From Owenweeksia sp. (lineage in GTDB: Bacteria > Bacteroidota > Bacteroidia > Flavobacteriales > Schleiferiaceae), in contig JANQPD010000003.1 of the NCBI GenBank assembly GCA_028285465.1, positions 1 to 64,000 of the forward strand: a DNA stretch of 64,000 nt. The letters run 5' to 3'. Positions 36,548 to 46,085 of this stretch are shown here, piece after piece. The notes below the pieces were generated by a model. It made no database searches. It saw only the letters and a list, made by a program, of their open reading frames with translations, and was not told where the DNA came from. A program made the translations under genes and the position numbers. The stretch's first letter is position 1. Every line of letters starts with the position of its first letter.

Positions 36548-37048
36548 ATGAAGAAAACACTCCTGGGACTTCTCACTCTGCTATCAGTCCACTTAAATGC
36601 GCAACAAGTGATTTCGCCAAAAGACGTTATAGTTAAGCTATTCATATCAACCGATCAGCGGGACTGGACGCAGACTGAAGCGCTTTTCAACGACCGGGTT
36701 ATCCTTGATTACGCAAGCATGAACGGGCACCCCGCGAGGGAATTAACTCCTTCCGATATAATTGAAACCTGGAAAGAAATCTTACCAGGTTTTTCCACCA
36801 CCCACCATCAACTCGGGAATTTCATGTGCCATATCAAAAATGATTCAGCCCATGTATTCTGCTACGGTACTGCAAGTCATTTTCTGGAAGATAAGCAAGG
36901 GAATGTATGGACCGTAGTTGGCTCTTACGACTTTGACCTTACCAGATCCAAGGAGGGATCGTGGAAGATCACTGCCATGAAATTCAATTTCAAATACCAG
37001 GACGGAAACACAGGTCTTCCTGAAAAAGCCCTAAACAACTCAAAGTAG
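36548..37048 (+). CDS. Secreted NTF2-like (SnoaL-type) protein
   Basis: 166 residues with signal peptide MKKTLLGLLTLLSVHLNAQ and an NTF2-like cone: a first helix with DWTQTEALFNDRVILDYAS and the closing strands VVGSYDFDLTRSKEGSWKIT. Members are ligand-binding or small isomerase-type proteins; no catalytic residues can be named. It lies 6 bases before the hydrolase gene, so both are one transcript. Confidence 0.75.
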   Translation: MKKTLLGLLTLLSVHLNAQQVISPKDVIVKLFISTDQRDWTQTEALFNDRVILDYASMNGHPARELTPSDIIETWKEILPGFSTTHHQLGNFMCHIKNDSAHVFCYGTASHFLEDKQGNVWTVVGSYDFDLTRSKEGSWKITAMKFNFKYQDGNTGLPEKALNNSK

Positions 37049-37054
37049 ATCATT

Positions 37055-38080
37055 ATGAAAAAAATACTCAGAATAGCCTGCATGGCGGCGCTTACGGCCT
37101 CATGCAGCCAAAACAAATCAAATTCCGCAACAGCCTCGGAAAACAATACTTCAATATCAAATCCATTACATATGAAAAAAGTCCATTTTAATAGTGAGGG
37201 GGCTGCCCTTGCAGGCCATTTATTCCTTCCCCCAAACTTCGATAAATCAAAAAATTATCCGGGTATTGTAGTTTCAGGTAGCTGGACAACCGTAAAGGAG
37301 CAAATGGCAGGCCTCTATGCCAAAAAACTAGCCGAAGAAGGATTCATCACATTGGCTTTTGACTTTAGAAATTACGGGGAGAGTGAAGGCGAACCCCGGT
37401 TTTACGAAAGCCCGGACCTTAAAAAGGCAGATATACAGCATGCCGTTTCCTTTCTTGAAGCACAACCAAACGTTGACAACAATAAGATCGGTGCCTTTGG
37501 CGTTTGTGCCGGAGCAATGTACACCCTTATGGCAGCATCAGAAGATAACCGCATTCAGTCCGTAGTTACTGTGGCTTCCTGGTTGCATGATCCGGAAGCT
37601 GTCAAGTTGTTCTACGGGGGTGAAGAAGGCGTAAGCGAAAAGATTGCAGCAGCCAGGGAAGCAAAGAAAAAGTATGCTGAAAAGGGTGTGGTTGAATACA
37701 TTCCGGCAATTTCAACCGAAGACTCCACAGCCGCTATGTTTGGTCCTTATGACTATTACCTCAATCCTGAACGTGGCGCCATCCCGGAGTGGAGTAATGA
37801 CAAGTTTGCCGTAATGTCGTGGGAAGATTGGCTTACCGCTGATCCTATGCCAACCGCTAAAAACCTGCATAAGCCTACATTGATGGTGCATTCAGATGGA
37901 GCAGTTTTGCCCCAGTATACCAAAACTTATTTTGAGCAAATTGCAACAGGTGATAAGAAACTACATTGGATGGACACGGATCTGGAATCTCCTTACCATC
38001 AGTTCAATTACTATGATCAAGATGCGGAAGTAAATGAATCCGTTGATGAGGCGTCTAAATGGTTTATGGCTAAAATGTAA
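37055..38080 (+). CDS. Alpha/beta hydrolase lipoprotein with Cys nucleophile (dienelactone hydrolase-like)
   Basis: 341 residues. Lipoprotein signal with Cys17 (ALTASC). The nucleophile elbow reads GAFGVCAGAMYTL, so Cys takes the place of the usual Ser, as in dienelactone hydrolases. Oxyanion-region GSWTTVKEQMAG, acid in MVHSDGAVLPQ, His in LESPYHQFN. It would cleave an ester or related bond in the periplasm or at the surface. Cotranscribed with the NTF2-like gene and probably regulated by the AraC protein upstream. Confidence 0.82.
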   Translation: MKKILRIACMAALTASCSQNKSNSATASENNTSISNPLHMKKVHFNSEGAALAGHLFLPPNFDKSKNYPGIVVSGSWTTVKEQMAGLYAKKLAEEGFITLAFDFRNYGESEGEPRFYESPDLKKADIQHAVSFLEAQPNVDNNKIGAFGVCAGAMYTLMAASEDNRIQSVVTVASWLHDPEAVKLFYGGEEGVSEKIAAAREAKKKYAEKGVVEYIPAISTEDSTAAMFGPYDYYLNPERGAIPEWSNDKFAVMSWEDWLTADPMPTAKNLHKPTLMVHSDGAVLPQYTKTYFEQIATGDKKLHWMDTDLESPYHQFNYYDQDAEVNESVDEASKWFMAKM

Positions 38081-38094
38081 GGATACCACGCAAC

Positions 38095-38134
38095 AATAGC
38101 GGTTTAAGTGCATACTTGAGCCGCTATTTTTTTT
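38095..38134 (+). terminator. Intrinsic terminator after the hydrolase gene
   Basis: A 15-bp stem (AATAGCGGTTTAAGT / ACTTGAGCCGCTATT, two G-T pairs) with a GCAT loop is followed by a run of T. It lies 14 bases after the stop and between convergent genes. Confidence 0.9.
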
Positions 38135-38169
38135 CGGCTACCGCCTATAGGAGAGCATTCGATTTGTAT

Positions 38170-39399
38170 TTAGCCAGATACAATCTCAAAACCGACACGT
38201 TCCAGATCATTCCAAAAGGCCGGGTAGCTTTTTTTCACTACTTCTGGATGGTTGATCTCTATAGGCCCCAATAAGGCCAGGGGGGCTAAAGCCATTGCCA
38301 TTCGGTGATCCCCCCAGGTATCAAAAACCGGTGTATCTAAAGGAGCAATGCCTTTTTCGATGCAAAGGCTGTTATCTGTGATGGATATATGGGCTCCACA
38401 TTTTTCCAACTCTTTTTTAAGCGCCACAAGACGATCTGTTTCTTTAATGCGCAGGGTTTGCAAACCGGTGAGTTCCGCCCTTTGCCCTATCGCAGCCAGG
38501 GCCACAGCCAACGTTTGGGCGATGTCCGGTGTATGAAGCAAGTCTACTCGGAGCACGTCTTGCTTTTGCCTTTTGCCTTTCTTTAAGCGAAAGCCATTGC
38601 CCAGGCCAATGGTTAAAACACCCAAAGAATCAAAAATACCCCGTACGGCAGCATCGCCCTGCATGCTTACCTCTCTGAAATAAGGCAGGAATAATTCCGC
38701 TTCCCTGGCCAGCAAGGCCATACTATACCAGTAAGAAGCGCTGCTCCAGTCGGGCTCCACCACAAGCTCCCCGGGCGTTCCGGGCACAAAAGGTTCAATG
38801 TACACCTCCTCCCCTTTTATGCGCACGTAAAAACCCAAACGATTCATTATGCTGGCAGTAAGATAAATGTATGGGGCAGACACTGAAAATCCTTTTATGT
38901 AAATGGTTAGCCCCTTGGATAAACGCGGTGCCACCAGCATTAAAGCACTTATGAACTGGCTGCTGATGCCCCCGGATACGGCAATGGACTCCCTTTCCAA
39001 CGTTTTTCCTTTTATCACCAAAGGCGGAAAACCCGGTTCTCCCTTGTACCTTATGTCGGCCCCCATAGCCCGGAGGGCATCCACCAAAACCCCGATGGGG
39101 CGCTCGTGCATGCGTGGGCTTCCGCTCAGGACTACTTCCGCATGTTGCTTTACGGAAAAAAAGGCCGTTAAGAAGCGCATGGCTGTCCCTGCATCTCCGA
39201 TATTGATGGTTCCCGTTCCCTTTTCCAAGGCTGCTTGCATAACCTGCGTATCCTGGCTGTCAGAGAGGTTTCGAATCTCCAGCCCGGGCAAAAAAAGGTG
39301 TTTCAAAACAAGCGCCCGGTTGCTTTCGCTCTTGCTTCCGCTAATGGCAATGCGTCCGGTTAGCTTTTGCGAAGGATGGGATAACCTGATGCGGCTCAT
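38170..39399 (-). CDS. aroA: 3-phosphoshikimate 1-carboxyvinyltransferase (EPSP synthase)
   Basis: 409 residues from the ATG at 39399; the extended track start runs into aroB and adds nothing conserved. Motifs: SGSKSESNRALVLK near the start, the family pattern NIGDAGTAMRFLTAFF, RPIGVLVDALRAMGADI, and DTWGDHRMAMALAPLALLG. It joins PEP and shikimate-3-phosphate in the shikimate pathway. It lies 4 bases after aroB, forming an operon. Confidence 0.95.
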   Translation of the reverse strand: MSRIRLSHPSQKLTGRIAISGSKSESNRALVLKHLFLPGLEIRNLSDSQDTQVMQAALEKGTGTINIGDAGTAMRFLTAFFSVKQHAEVVLSGSPRMHERPIGVLVDALRAMGADIRYKGEPGFPPLVIKGKTLERESIAVSGGISSQFISALMLVAPRLSKGLTIYIKGFSVSAPYIYLTASIMNRLGFYVRIKGEEVYIEPFVPGTPGELVVEPDWSSASYWYSMALLAREAELFLPYFREVSMQGDAAVRGIFDSLGVLTIGLGNGFRLKKGKRQKQDVLRVDLLHTPDIAQTLAVALAAIGQRAELTGLQTLRIKETDRLVALKKELEKCGAHISITDNSLCIEKGIAPLDTPVFDTWGDHRMAMALAPLALLGPIEINHPEVVKKSYPAFWNDLERVGFEIVSG

Positions 39400-39403
39400 T
39401 CTC

Positions 39404-40471
39404 TTAAGCAGGTTTAGTATGCATGAGAAAGTGCAATGCATCCATGGCTTCTTCTTCACTAACCTCTACATCCACCTGCGCCCTGCCCAGCTCAGGCAGA
39501 AGCACAAAACGCAGCTTTCCTGCTTCATTTTTCTTGTCGTTCTTTAAAAGAGCAAACACTTTCTCCGCATCCACGGAAAGATCGGTTCTTCCAAAGATGT
39601 TTTCCACTATTGTGCAACCTTGTTTAAATTGCTCTTCCGGCAAATGGAGTTTCTTTTTAGAGAGGTACAGCTCTGCAAGCATGCCTATAGCTACCGCTTC
39701 TCCGTGAAGGATGGCGTTTCCTGCAGCCAGGTATACCCCTTCAAAGGCGTGGCCAAAACTATGCCCGAAGTTCAGTTTCTTCCGGTCTCCACCCTCCCGG
39801 AAATCCTGGGCCACAATTTCTGCTTTTATCTCGATAGAGCGCTCAATATGGCTGACCGATGGTGGGGTGCCCCGGGTGTATTCCTTTGCCAGCACATCCA
39901 GGTATGCTCTGTCGGCAATGAAGCCATGCTTAAGCATCTCGGCAAAACCCGCACGTACATGCTTAGCCGCCAAAGTTTCCAGAAAATCGGGGTATACATA
40001 AACCCCCAGGGGCTCTGCAAAAGCACCCACCTGGTTTTTATAGGGCCCCAGGTCGATCCCTGTTTTTCCTCCCACACTTGCATCCACCATAGCCAGCAGA
40101 GAACTCGGAAAGTGCACAAAAGAGATACCTCGTTTATAAGTAGCCGCTAAAAAACCGCCTAAATCCGTTACCACTCCTCCACCCACGTTTACCAAAAGGG
40201 CATGCCGGTCTGCTTCCAGTTCGGTAAGGGCGTAATACAGGTTCACCAGCACTTCCGGTGATTTGCTTTCTTCTCCCGCTTCTACTTCCAGTACTTCATA
40301 TGTTTCCAGGTGCGAAAGAGCTGCAAGCAGAGAAGGCAGGCAACATTCGTGTGTGTGCTCATCCACCAAAAAGAACACTTTTGAAAAGTTTTGTTGGCCA
40401 AGCCATGCGTTGAATTGCTCAAAGACAGCATGTCCTACCGATACTGCGGCGCCAGCCGTGTGAATGTGCAT
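39404..40471 (-). CDS. aroB: 3-dehydroquinate synthase
   Basis: 355 residues. NAD-binding VNVGGGVVTDLGGFLAATY, FPSSLLAMVDASVGGKTGID, metal-site segment AGFAEMLKHGFIAD, and LNFGHSFGHAFEG with two zinc-binding His. It catalyses the second step of the shikimate pathway, one step group before AroA, which follows in the same operon. The N-terminus starts directly with MHIHTAG. Confidence 0.95.
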   Translation of the reverse strand: MHIHTAGAAVSVGHAVFEQFNAWLGQQNFSKVFFLVDEHTHECCLPSLLAALSHLETYEVLEVEAGEESKSPEVLVNLYYALTELEADRHALLVNVGGGVVTDLGGFLAATYKRGISFVHFPSSLLAMVDASVGGKTGIDLGPYKNQVGAFAEPLGVYVYPDFLETLAAKHVRAGFAEMLKHGFIADRAYLDVLAKEYTRGTPPSVSHIERSIEIKAEIVAQDFREGGDRKKLNFGHSFGHAFEGVYLAAGNAILHGEAVAIGMLAELYLSKKKLHLPEEQFKQGCTIVENIFGRTDLSVDAEKVFALLKNDKKNEAGKLRFVLLPELGRAQVDVEVSEEEAMDALHFLMHTKPA

Positions 40472-40567
40472 GTATAGAACTCGTATAAATTGAAAAGCAA
40501 AGTAAATAAAACCAATTGGGGAAAGGATTTGTTGTGGCTACTTTAGCGCCACTTTTTATACCGCACT

Positions 40568-41734
40568 ATGTTGGACTTCAATGACACCAAAACCGCTTTT
40601 ATCATTAAAAGCGACAGGCAACTCAAAAAGGCTAAATTCTTATTCAAGTTAGTAGCCAGCCAATCGTTGGTTAAGTTCGGAAAGAGGGGAAGTGAGCTGG
40701 CCCTACGCCTGGGGTTGCCTATCCGGGGTATTGTAAAGAGTACGGTTTATAACCAGTTTGTAGGTGGAGAAACCATAGAAGAATGCAAGAAGATCATTGA
40801 TGAAATGCGCACGCACGGGGTATATTCCATACTCGACTACTCGGTAGAAGGGAAAGAAACAGAAGCCGACTTTGACAACACCATGCATAAGATCATCCAA
40901 ACCATAAAGTTTGGAGGCGAAAAAGCCGGGGTTCCCTTTTGTGTGTTTAAAGTGACGGGTATAGCGCGCTTTGGCTTACTGGAGAAAGTAAGTGCCAGGG
41001 GTATTCTTACAGAAGAAGAGACCCATGAATGGAAACGCGTATGTGAACGGGTAAAACGCATTTGTCAGCAAGCGTACGACAGCAATGTATGGGCATTAAT
41101 AGACGCTGAAGAAAGCTGGATACAGCAGGCCATAGATGACCTGGCAATGGAAATGATGGAGCACTACAACAGGGAAAAAGTAAGTGTTTTCAATACTTTG
41201 CAAATGTACCGGGTAGACCGCCTCGAATACCTTGAAGCCTTGTTACAGGAATGCGAGGAGAAAAAGCTCTACTGCGGGGTAAAACTGGTTAGGGGCGCGT
41301 ACATGGAAAAAGAAAGGGAGCGGGCGGCTTATTTTGGCCAACCGTCTCCCATACAGCCCACTAAGGAAGCAAGTGATAAAAGCTATGATGACGGGCTTAG
41401 GCTGGTAATGGAAAACATTGAAAGAATGGCCTTGGTTGCGGGGAGTCACAATGAAGAAAGTGCGCGCTTACTTTCGGAATTGATAGAGGAAAGGGGCCTC
41501 GAAAAAAACGACCGGAGGATATGGTTCAGTCAGCTTTATGGCATGAGCGATAACCTATCGTTTAATCTTGCCAAAGCGGGATACAACGTGGTAAAGTACC
41601 TTCCTTTCGGCCCCGTACGGGAAACCCTGCCCTACCTCATCCGCAGGGCAGAAGAAAATACTTCGGCCAGCGGGCAAACCAGTCGTGAGCTAATTCTTAT
41701 TGAAAAAGAAATGCACCGCAGGGGGATTGATTAG
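40568..41734 (+). CDS. Proline dehydrogenase
   Basis: 388 residues, a monofunctional FAD-linked TIM barrel. Motifs: SILDYSVEGKET, VFKVTGIARFGLLEKVS, NTLQMYRVDRLEYL, the family YCGVKLVRGAYMEKER, and the C-terminal YLPFGPVRETLPYLIRRAEEN. It oxidises proline to pyrroline-5-carboxylate. The partner dehydrogenase is not in this window. It diverges from aroB by 96 bases. Confidence 0.93.
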   Translation: MLDFNDTKTAFIIKSDRQLKKAKFLFKLVASQSLVKFGKRGSELALRLGLPIRGIVKSTVYNQFVGGETIEECKKIIDEMRTHGVYSILDYSVEGKETEADFDNTMHKIIQTIKFGGEKAGVPFCVFKVTGIARFGLLEKVSARGILTEEETHEWKRVCERVKRICQQAYDSNVWALIDAEESWIQQAIDDLAMEMMEHYNREKVSVFNTLQMYRVDRLEYLEALLQECEEKKLYCGVKLVRGAYMEKERERAAYFGQPSPIQPTKEASDKSYDDGLRLVMENIERMALVAGSHNEESARLLSELIEERGLEKNDRRIWFSQLYGMSDNLSFNLAKAGYNVVKYLPFGPVRETLPYLIRRAEENTSASGQTSRELILIEKEMHRRGID

Positions 41735-41755
41735 GGCAGGCAAATTTTGTACCCG

Positions 41756-42136
41756 CTATTGTTTTCGCACCTCTACCAGTACCGCACTGCTGTCGCAATT
41801 CAGAAACGTAGCGCTGAAGCGGACCTTATTTTTCTCCTCAAAATCAATCCAGTAGCTGTTGCAGCTGTCTCCTTTGGTATTGCTCTTTTTGAAGTCTACT
41901 TTACCGCGCCACAACAATTCCGAAACCAGCGCGGTATCCAGTTTATATTGAGCTAGCTGGGCCTCGGCAGCGGGTGTAATAAGCCGCTCTTTCTTGCCGC
42001 GCAGGTCATACAATACCCGGTCATTGGGAAAGTAGCTGCATTGTATGTCATCCCTGCCTCCGAAAAGGAATTTCACCACTAAAATGCCAAGAAAAAGGCC
42101 AATGCCAAAATAAAGCAGCTTACGCCAGATGTTCAT
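41756..42136 (-). CDS. Small membrane-anchored protein, DUF4258-like
   Basis: 126 residues. One N-terminal membrane span (LLYFGIGLFLGILVVKFLFG) followed by a short globular part with NDRVLYDLRGKKER, GKVDFKKSNTKGDSC and FLNCDSSAVLVEVRK. This pattern recalls the DUF4258 proteins of Bacteroidota; the assignment is from memory of the pattern, and the role is unknown. It lies 27 bases after alanine dehydrogenase on the same strand. Confidence 0.6.
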   Translation of the reverse strand: MNIWRKLLYFGIGLFLGILVVKFLFGGRDDIQCSYFPNDRVLYDLRGKKERLITPAAEAQLAQYKLDTALVSELLWRGKVDFKKSNTKGDSCNSYWIDFEEKNKVRFSATFLNCDSSAVLVEVRKQ

Positions 42137-42163
42137 CTGCGGGAATTTTGGCCAAAGGTAAGC

Positions 42164-43372
42164 TTAGCCGAACAACAAATGGGCATCCGTATAGGGTAAA
42201 TCAAACCACTCTCCTATGGCTTTATTTACCAGGGTGCCCCGGTACATATACAGTCCCTTACGCACACCTACACTTCTTCCAAGTATTTCATCCACTCCGC
42301 CATACTCCCCGATAGAGAGTAAAGTAGGGGCCAGGATATTGCTAAGGGAAAAGGAAGCAGTACGGCTCACCCGGGAGGCGATATTGGGGACGCAATAGTG
42401 GATAATATCGTATTTTGAATAAATGGGCTTTTCATGGTTGGTGAGCTCGGAGGTTTCAAAACAACCTCCCTGGTCTATGCTTACATCTACAATCACAGAG
42501 CCCGGTTTCATATTGCGCACCATATCCTCGGTTACTATACAAGGCGTACGGCCATTCTCCGACCGGATGGCCCCGATGGCTACATCGCAGCGCATGAGGG
42601 ACTTCTCCAGGATCTTAGGTTGGATCACACAGGTGTAAATGGGGGCATTATTCAATACGCCCTGCAACCTCCTGAGTTTGGAAAGGCTCTTGTCGAACAC
42701 CTTAACACTGGCTCCGAGCCCCAGGGCAGTTCGGGCCGCATAAGCCCCTACGGTTCCGGCCCCTATAATAACTACCTCGGTGGGGGGTACCCCGGAAACG
42801 CCTCCGAGCATAAAGCCTTTTCCATTATTGGCATTGCTCAGGTATTCCGCAGCAATCAAAATAGAAGTATTTCCCGCAATCTCACTCATGCTACGCACTA
42901 CGGGCACTATACCGTCCTCATCCTCCATGTTTTCAAAAGAAAGGGCGGTTACCTTTTTCCGGGCGAGTTTTTCAAAATAGACTTTGTTTTGGGTCTTGAG
43001 CTGAAGGGCAGAGATTAGGGTCTGCTTATGTTTCATCAGGTCAATTTCTTGCGCGGAAGGGGGCTCTATTTTCAAGATGAGATCGCTCTCAAAAATTTCC
43101 TTTTGCTGGTAAGCGACAATGGCGCCCGCTTCGCTGTAATCCTGATCGCTGTAACGGGCATCTTCTCCTGCACCGGTTTCCACTTTTACTTCATGCCCGT
43201 TGCTCACTAAAAGCTGTACGCTGTCGGGAGTGAGGCTCACCCGCTTTTCCTGCATACAGGTTTCTTTGGGGATACCTATCTGAAGGCTGCGGCTGGAGGT
43301 TTTTACTTCCAGCACTTCTTCCTGGGGAAGCAACTGGGAAGAAGAAAAGGAAAGAAATTCCGGTTTACTCAT
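42164..43372 (-). CDS. ald: Alanine dehydrogenase
   Basis: 402 residues. N-terminal IGIPKETCMQEKRVSLTPDS and GAGEDARYSDQDYSEAGA, NAD site TEVVIIGAGTVGAYAARTALGLG, and late motifs SIDQGGCFETSEL and YCVPNIASRVSRTASFSLSN. These match Ald rather than the transhydrogenase alpha subunit, which carries further membrane segments. It interconverts alanine and pyruvate with NAD. The ATG overlaps the tsaE stop by 8 bases. Confidence 0.92.
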   Translation of the reverse strand: MSKPEFLSFSSSQLLPQEEVLEVKTSSRSLQIGIPKETCMQEKRVSLTPDSVQLLVSNGHEVKVETGAGEDARYSDQDYSEAGAIVAYQQKEIFESDLILKIEPPSAQEIDLMKHKQTLISALQLKTQNKVYFEKLARKKVTALSFENMEDEDGIVPVVRSMSEIAGNTSILIAAEYLSNANNGKGFMLGGVSGVPPTEVVIIGAGTVGAYAARTALGLGASVKVFDKSLSKLRRLQGVLNNAPIYTCVIQPKILEKSLMRCDVAIGAIRSENGRTPCIVTEDMVRNMKPGSVIVDVSIDQGGCFETSELTNHEKPIYSKYDIIHYCVPNIASRVSRTASFSLSNILAPTLLSIGEYGGVDEILGRSVGVRKGLYMYRGTLVNKAIGEWFDLPYTDAHLLFG

Positions 43373-43802
43373 GGTCGGTGGTACTAAGCGTCAATTTTCG
43401 TTTACCTGATGGCAACAATTCCAATTCAATCTTGGTAAAATGCGGGGGTAACAAATTACGGATTTTTTCCGGCCATTCCATAAGGCACCAATGCCCCGAA
43501 TCCAGATAATCTTCCAGCCCAAACGCATAGGCTTCTGTTTCATCCTCCAAACGGTACAGGTCAAAATGATATACGGGGCCCAAACGGGGTGAAACGTATT
43601 CGTTGACCAGGGAATACGTAGGGCTGCTTACAGCATCTTCTACCTGCAAAGCCCGGCATATCTCCTTTATGAGCGTTGTCTTTCCCACGCCCATATCTCC
43701 ATAAAACAACAAGACATTTTGTGTAACCCGGGCCACTATACTTTCAGCCACAGCCGGCAAAGCGGCCAGGTTCACCTCGTCAAAAACCTGCAATACCTTC
43801 AT
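43365..43802 (-). CDS. tsaE: tRNA threonylcarbamoyladenosine biosynthesis ATPase TsaE
   Basis: 145 residues. Walker A FYGDMGVGKTTLIK near residues 34-46, the family segment SSPTYSLVNEY, YHFDLYRLEDETEAYAFGLEDYL and the WPEKI motif. TsaE works with TsaB and TsaD to make t6A37 in ANN-decoding tRNAs. It lies between porX (21 bases upstream) and ald, all on the minus strand. Confidence 0.93.
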   Translation of the reverse strand: MKVLQVFDEVNLAALPAVAESIVARVTQNVLLFYGDMGVGKTTLIKEICRALQVEDAVSSPTYSLVNEYVSPRLGPVYHFDLYRLEDETEAYAFGLEDYLDSGHWCLMEWPEKIRNLLPPHFTKIELELLPSGKRKLTLSTTDHE

Positions 43803-43823
43803 GCTGCAAAAGTAAACAGATAC

Positions 43824-45380
43824 TCAGGCGCGGGGGTTAAGTACCGCCAGGGGCACGATCATTTCTTCAAGGCTAACCCCGCCATGTTGGTAGGTATTGC
43901 GGTAATACTTCACATAATGGTTAAAGTTATTGGGATAGGCAAAAAACAGGTCCTCCTTTGCAAATACAAAGGCTGAATTGATATTGGCTTTAGGTAAAAA
44001 GATACGTTCGGGGTCCTTTACCTCGTATACATCCTTATGCTGGTAGCTCATATTGCGCCCCACTTTATACCTCAAATTGGTGTTCACATTTCTATCGCCT
44101 ACCAGTTTGGTGGGATCCGTTACACTTATGGTACCATGATCTGTGGTCAAGATCAGTTTCACTCCTTTTTGTCTGAGGATACGCACCATTTCCATCAATG
44201 GGGAGTTTTGGAACCAGGAACGGGTAAGAGAACGGTAGGCCTTGTCGTTATCCGCCAGTTCCTTTATCATCTCACTGTCTGTTTTGGCATGGCTTAGCAT
44301 GTCTACAAAATTGTATACCACTACGTTAAAGGGGTTCCCCAAAATATTGCTCAGGTTATCCACCAGCTTTTTGCCATTCTGGTGATTGGTTATTTTGGTA
44401 TAGGTAAACTTCATGTCTCCCCTGCCCAGGCGCTTGAGTTGATCGGCCATAAAATCCTTCTCGTAAAGGTTCTTGCCTTCGTCTTCATTGTCGCCGATCC
44501 ATTTGTCGCGGAAACGCTTTTGGATCTCCGAGGGCATTAAACCGCTAAAAATGGCATTGCGCGCATACTGGGTAGCCGTAGGTAAGATGGAAAAAAAGTT
44601 ATCCTCTCTATCTGTAGTATAATGTTCCTCAATCAGCGGCTGGATAACTTTCCATTGGTCCTGGCGCAGGTTGTCGATCACCAGGAGCATTACTTTTTCC
44701 TCTTCATTTAAATGCGGGTTCACCCATTCTTTAAAAAGGGTGTGGCTCATAACAGGCCCTTCCTCCCGGCCATTAAACCAGCTTTCGTAATGTTTCTCTA
44801 TGTACTTAAAAAATTGGCTATTGGCTTCCTTTTTCTGGGATTGCAGAATCTCGTTTAAGCCTTCGTCTTCCAGTTTATCAAGCTCCAACTCCCAATAAAC
44901 CAACCGCTTGTACAGCGAAACCCAGCCTTCGTGATCGTTTACCATAGCCAGGTCCATACCGATCTGCCTGAATTCCTGCTGATAGTTGCTGGTTGTTTTT
45001 TCACTCACCAGCCGCTTGCTGTCCAGGTTCTTTTTTATGGTGAGTAATACCTGCCTGGGATTCACGGGCTTTATTAAGTAATCGGATATCTGCGAACCGA
45101 TGGCATCTTCCATAATGCTTTCTTCTTCGCTTTTGGTTACCATTACCACAGGCAAGCTGTTTTGATGCGTTTTAATACGCCTCAGTGTTTCCAGGCCACT
45201 GAGACCAGGCATGTTCTCATCCAGGAAGACCAGGTCGTAGCGCTTTTCTTCGATCATTTCCAGGGCCTCATCCCCGTTGTTGATCGTATCTACGGCATAG
45301 CCTTTCTCTTCCAGGAACATGATGTGGGGCTTGAGATGGTCTATCTCATCATCCACCCAAAGTATTTGAATCTTGTCCAT
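43824..45380 (-). CDS. porX: T9SS regulator PorX (response regulator with PglZ/alkaline-phosphatase-fold domain)
   Basis: 518 residues. N-terminal receiver domain: acidic pocket WVDDEIDH, phosphoacceptor Asp54 in VFLDENMPGLSG, Lys in LIKPVNP. The C-terminal PglZ-type domain carries VMLLVIDNLRQDQW, LTTDHGTISVTDPTK and HGGVSLEEMIVPLAVL. PorX, with the kinase PorY and sigma factor SigP, controls T9SS genes and has phosphodiesterase activity on nucleotides in studied species. The adhesin at the start of the window is a likely T9SS client. No clear -7 box was found in the upstream gap. Confidence 0.95.
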   Translation of the reverse strand: MDKIQILWVDDEIDHLKPHIMFLEEKGYAVDTINNGDEALEMIEEKRYDLVFLDENMPGLSGLETLRRIKTHQNSLPVVMVTKSEEESIMEDAIGSQISDYLIKPVNPRQVLLTIKKNLDSKRLVSEKTTSNYQQEFRQIGMDLAMVNDHEGWVSLYKRLVYWELELDKLEDEGLNEILQSQKKEANSQFFKYIEKHYESWFNGREEGPVMSHTLFKEWVNPHLNEEEKVMLLVIDNLRQDQWKVIQPLIEEHYTTDREDNFFSILPTATQYARNAIFSGLMPSEIQKRFRDKWIGDNEDEGKNLYEKDFMADQLKRLGRGDMKFTYTKITNHQNGKKLVDNLSNILGNPFNVVVYNFVDMLSHAKTDSEMIKELADNDKAYRSLTRSWFQNSPLMEMVRILRQKGVKLILTTDHGTISVTDPTKLVGDRNVNTNLRYKVGRNMSYQHKDVYEVKDPERIFLPKANINSAFVFAKEDLFFAYPNNFNHYVKYYRNTYQHGGVSLEEMIVPLAVLNPRA

Positions 45381-45854
45381 ATGGTTGTCTCGTCTCTATT
45401 TGATTTGCTTATGAATAGCGCAATTTATTTCAAAAGGTTTGGAGTGCTGCGCATAAACCTCTGCTTTCTAAACGAGCTTACTCCCGCTTCATTACATTAC
45501 CCTGTGGATTTATTTTGATGCCGTGCCTGCTGTTTTGCGGTAAAAAAACGCTTCGGGGCTTCCCCTCCTTATCTGCATCTGAATATTGCTTTGAGGCTGG
45601 GTATTGCTTGCTTCATTGTGAAGGCGTGCTTGCTGGCTAGGTTCTTTCTCATTTTTATGAGTACCCCCCTGGCCCTCTGCATCTCTTGTTTCATTTTTCC
45701 CATCGTAAGAAAATATTTCTCCCATCAAATACTTCTCTCATAATTTCCTTACAAAAAAATCAATCAACCATTTTTCTATACTCTTTATCGTATTTCGCAC
45801 CTCAATTATACTATTCTCTTATACGTTTACATCAGTTAAAAACACGAATGATAC
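45381..45854. other. Intergenic stretch upstream of porX, no assignable gene
   Basis: 474 bases. A 72-codon minus-strand frame (45510-45728) is low-complexity and polar with no recognisable features, and is probably chance. The porX promoter should lie at the left edge, but no exact TAnnTTTG was found. Confidence 0.45.
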
Positions 45855-46085
45855 ATGAAGATTGATCCGGCAAAAAACAAAGCTCCGTGGGAAAGAAAAG
45901 TGGCGGAGATGCTACCCGCACTGCTTATGTCTGTACTTCCTTTTTTACTCATCTACCTTTCCTCCGGGCTGGACTGCTGCCAGGCTGGAAACTTCCCGGA
46001 TGTTTGTTCAAAGGCAAGCCAGGCTGCACGGAAAGAGGTTTTTATAGTATACACTAGTGGCAATAAGATTAGCGGCATTATGTAG
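45855..46085 (+). pseudogene. Decayed bacterial sugar transferase N-terminus
   Basis: The frame from 45855 reads WERKVAEMLPALLMSVLPF then LLIYLSSGLD, matching the membrane-anchoring start of the intact sugar transferase at 46315. The +1 frame continues with MFVQRQARLHGKRFL, matching [13 protein letters not shown] of the intact gene, then stops. The rest of the enzyme is absent. It looks like a frameshifted and truncated relative of the downstream gene. Confidence 0.55.

Noticed and set aside
34317-38106. A 13-base identity (CAATAGCGGTTTA) shared by 34317-34329 and 38094-38106
   Set aside because: Several identities of this length are expected by chance in 64 kb, and the second copy is simply one arm of a terminator.
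38170-39459. Longer aroA start giving 429 residues
   Set aside because: The added residues overlap aroB and are not conserved; the ATG at 39399 gives the standard N-terminus.
45510-45728. 72-codon minus-strand ORF upstream of porX
   Set aside because: Low-complexity polar sequence with no domain, signal or conserved pattern; it probably arose by chance in a non-coding gap.
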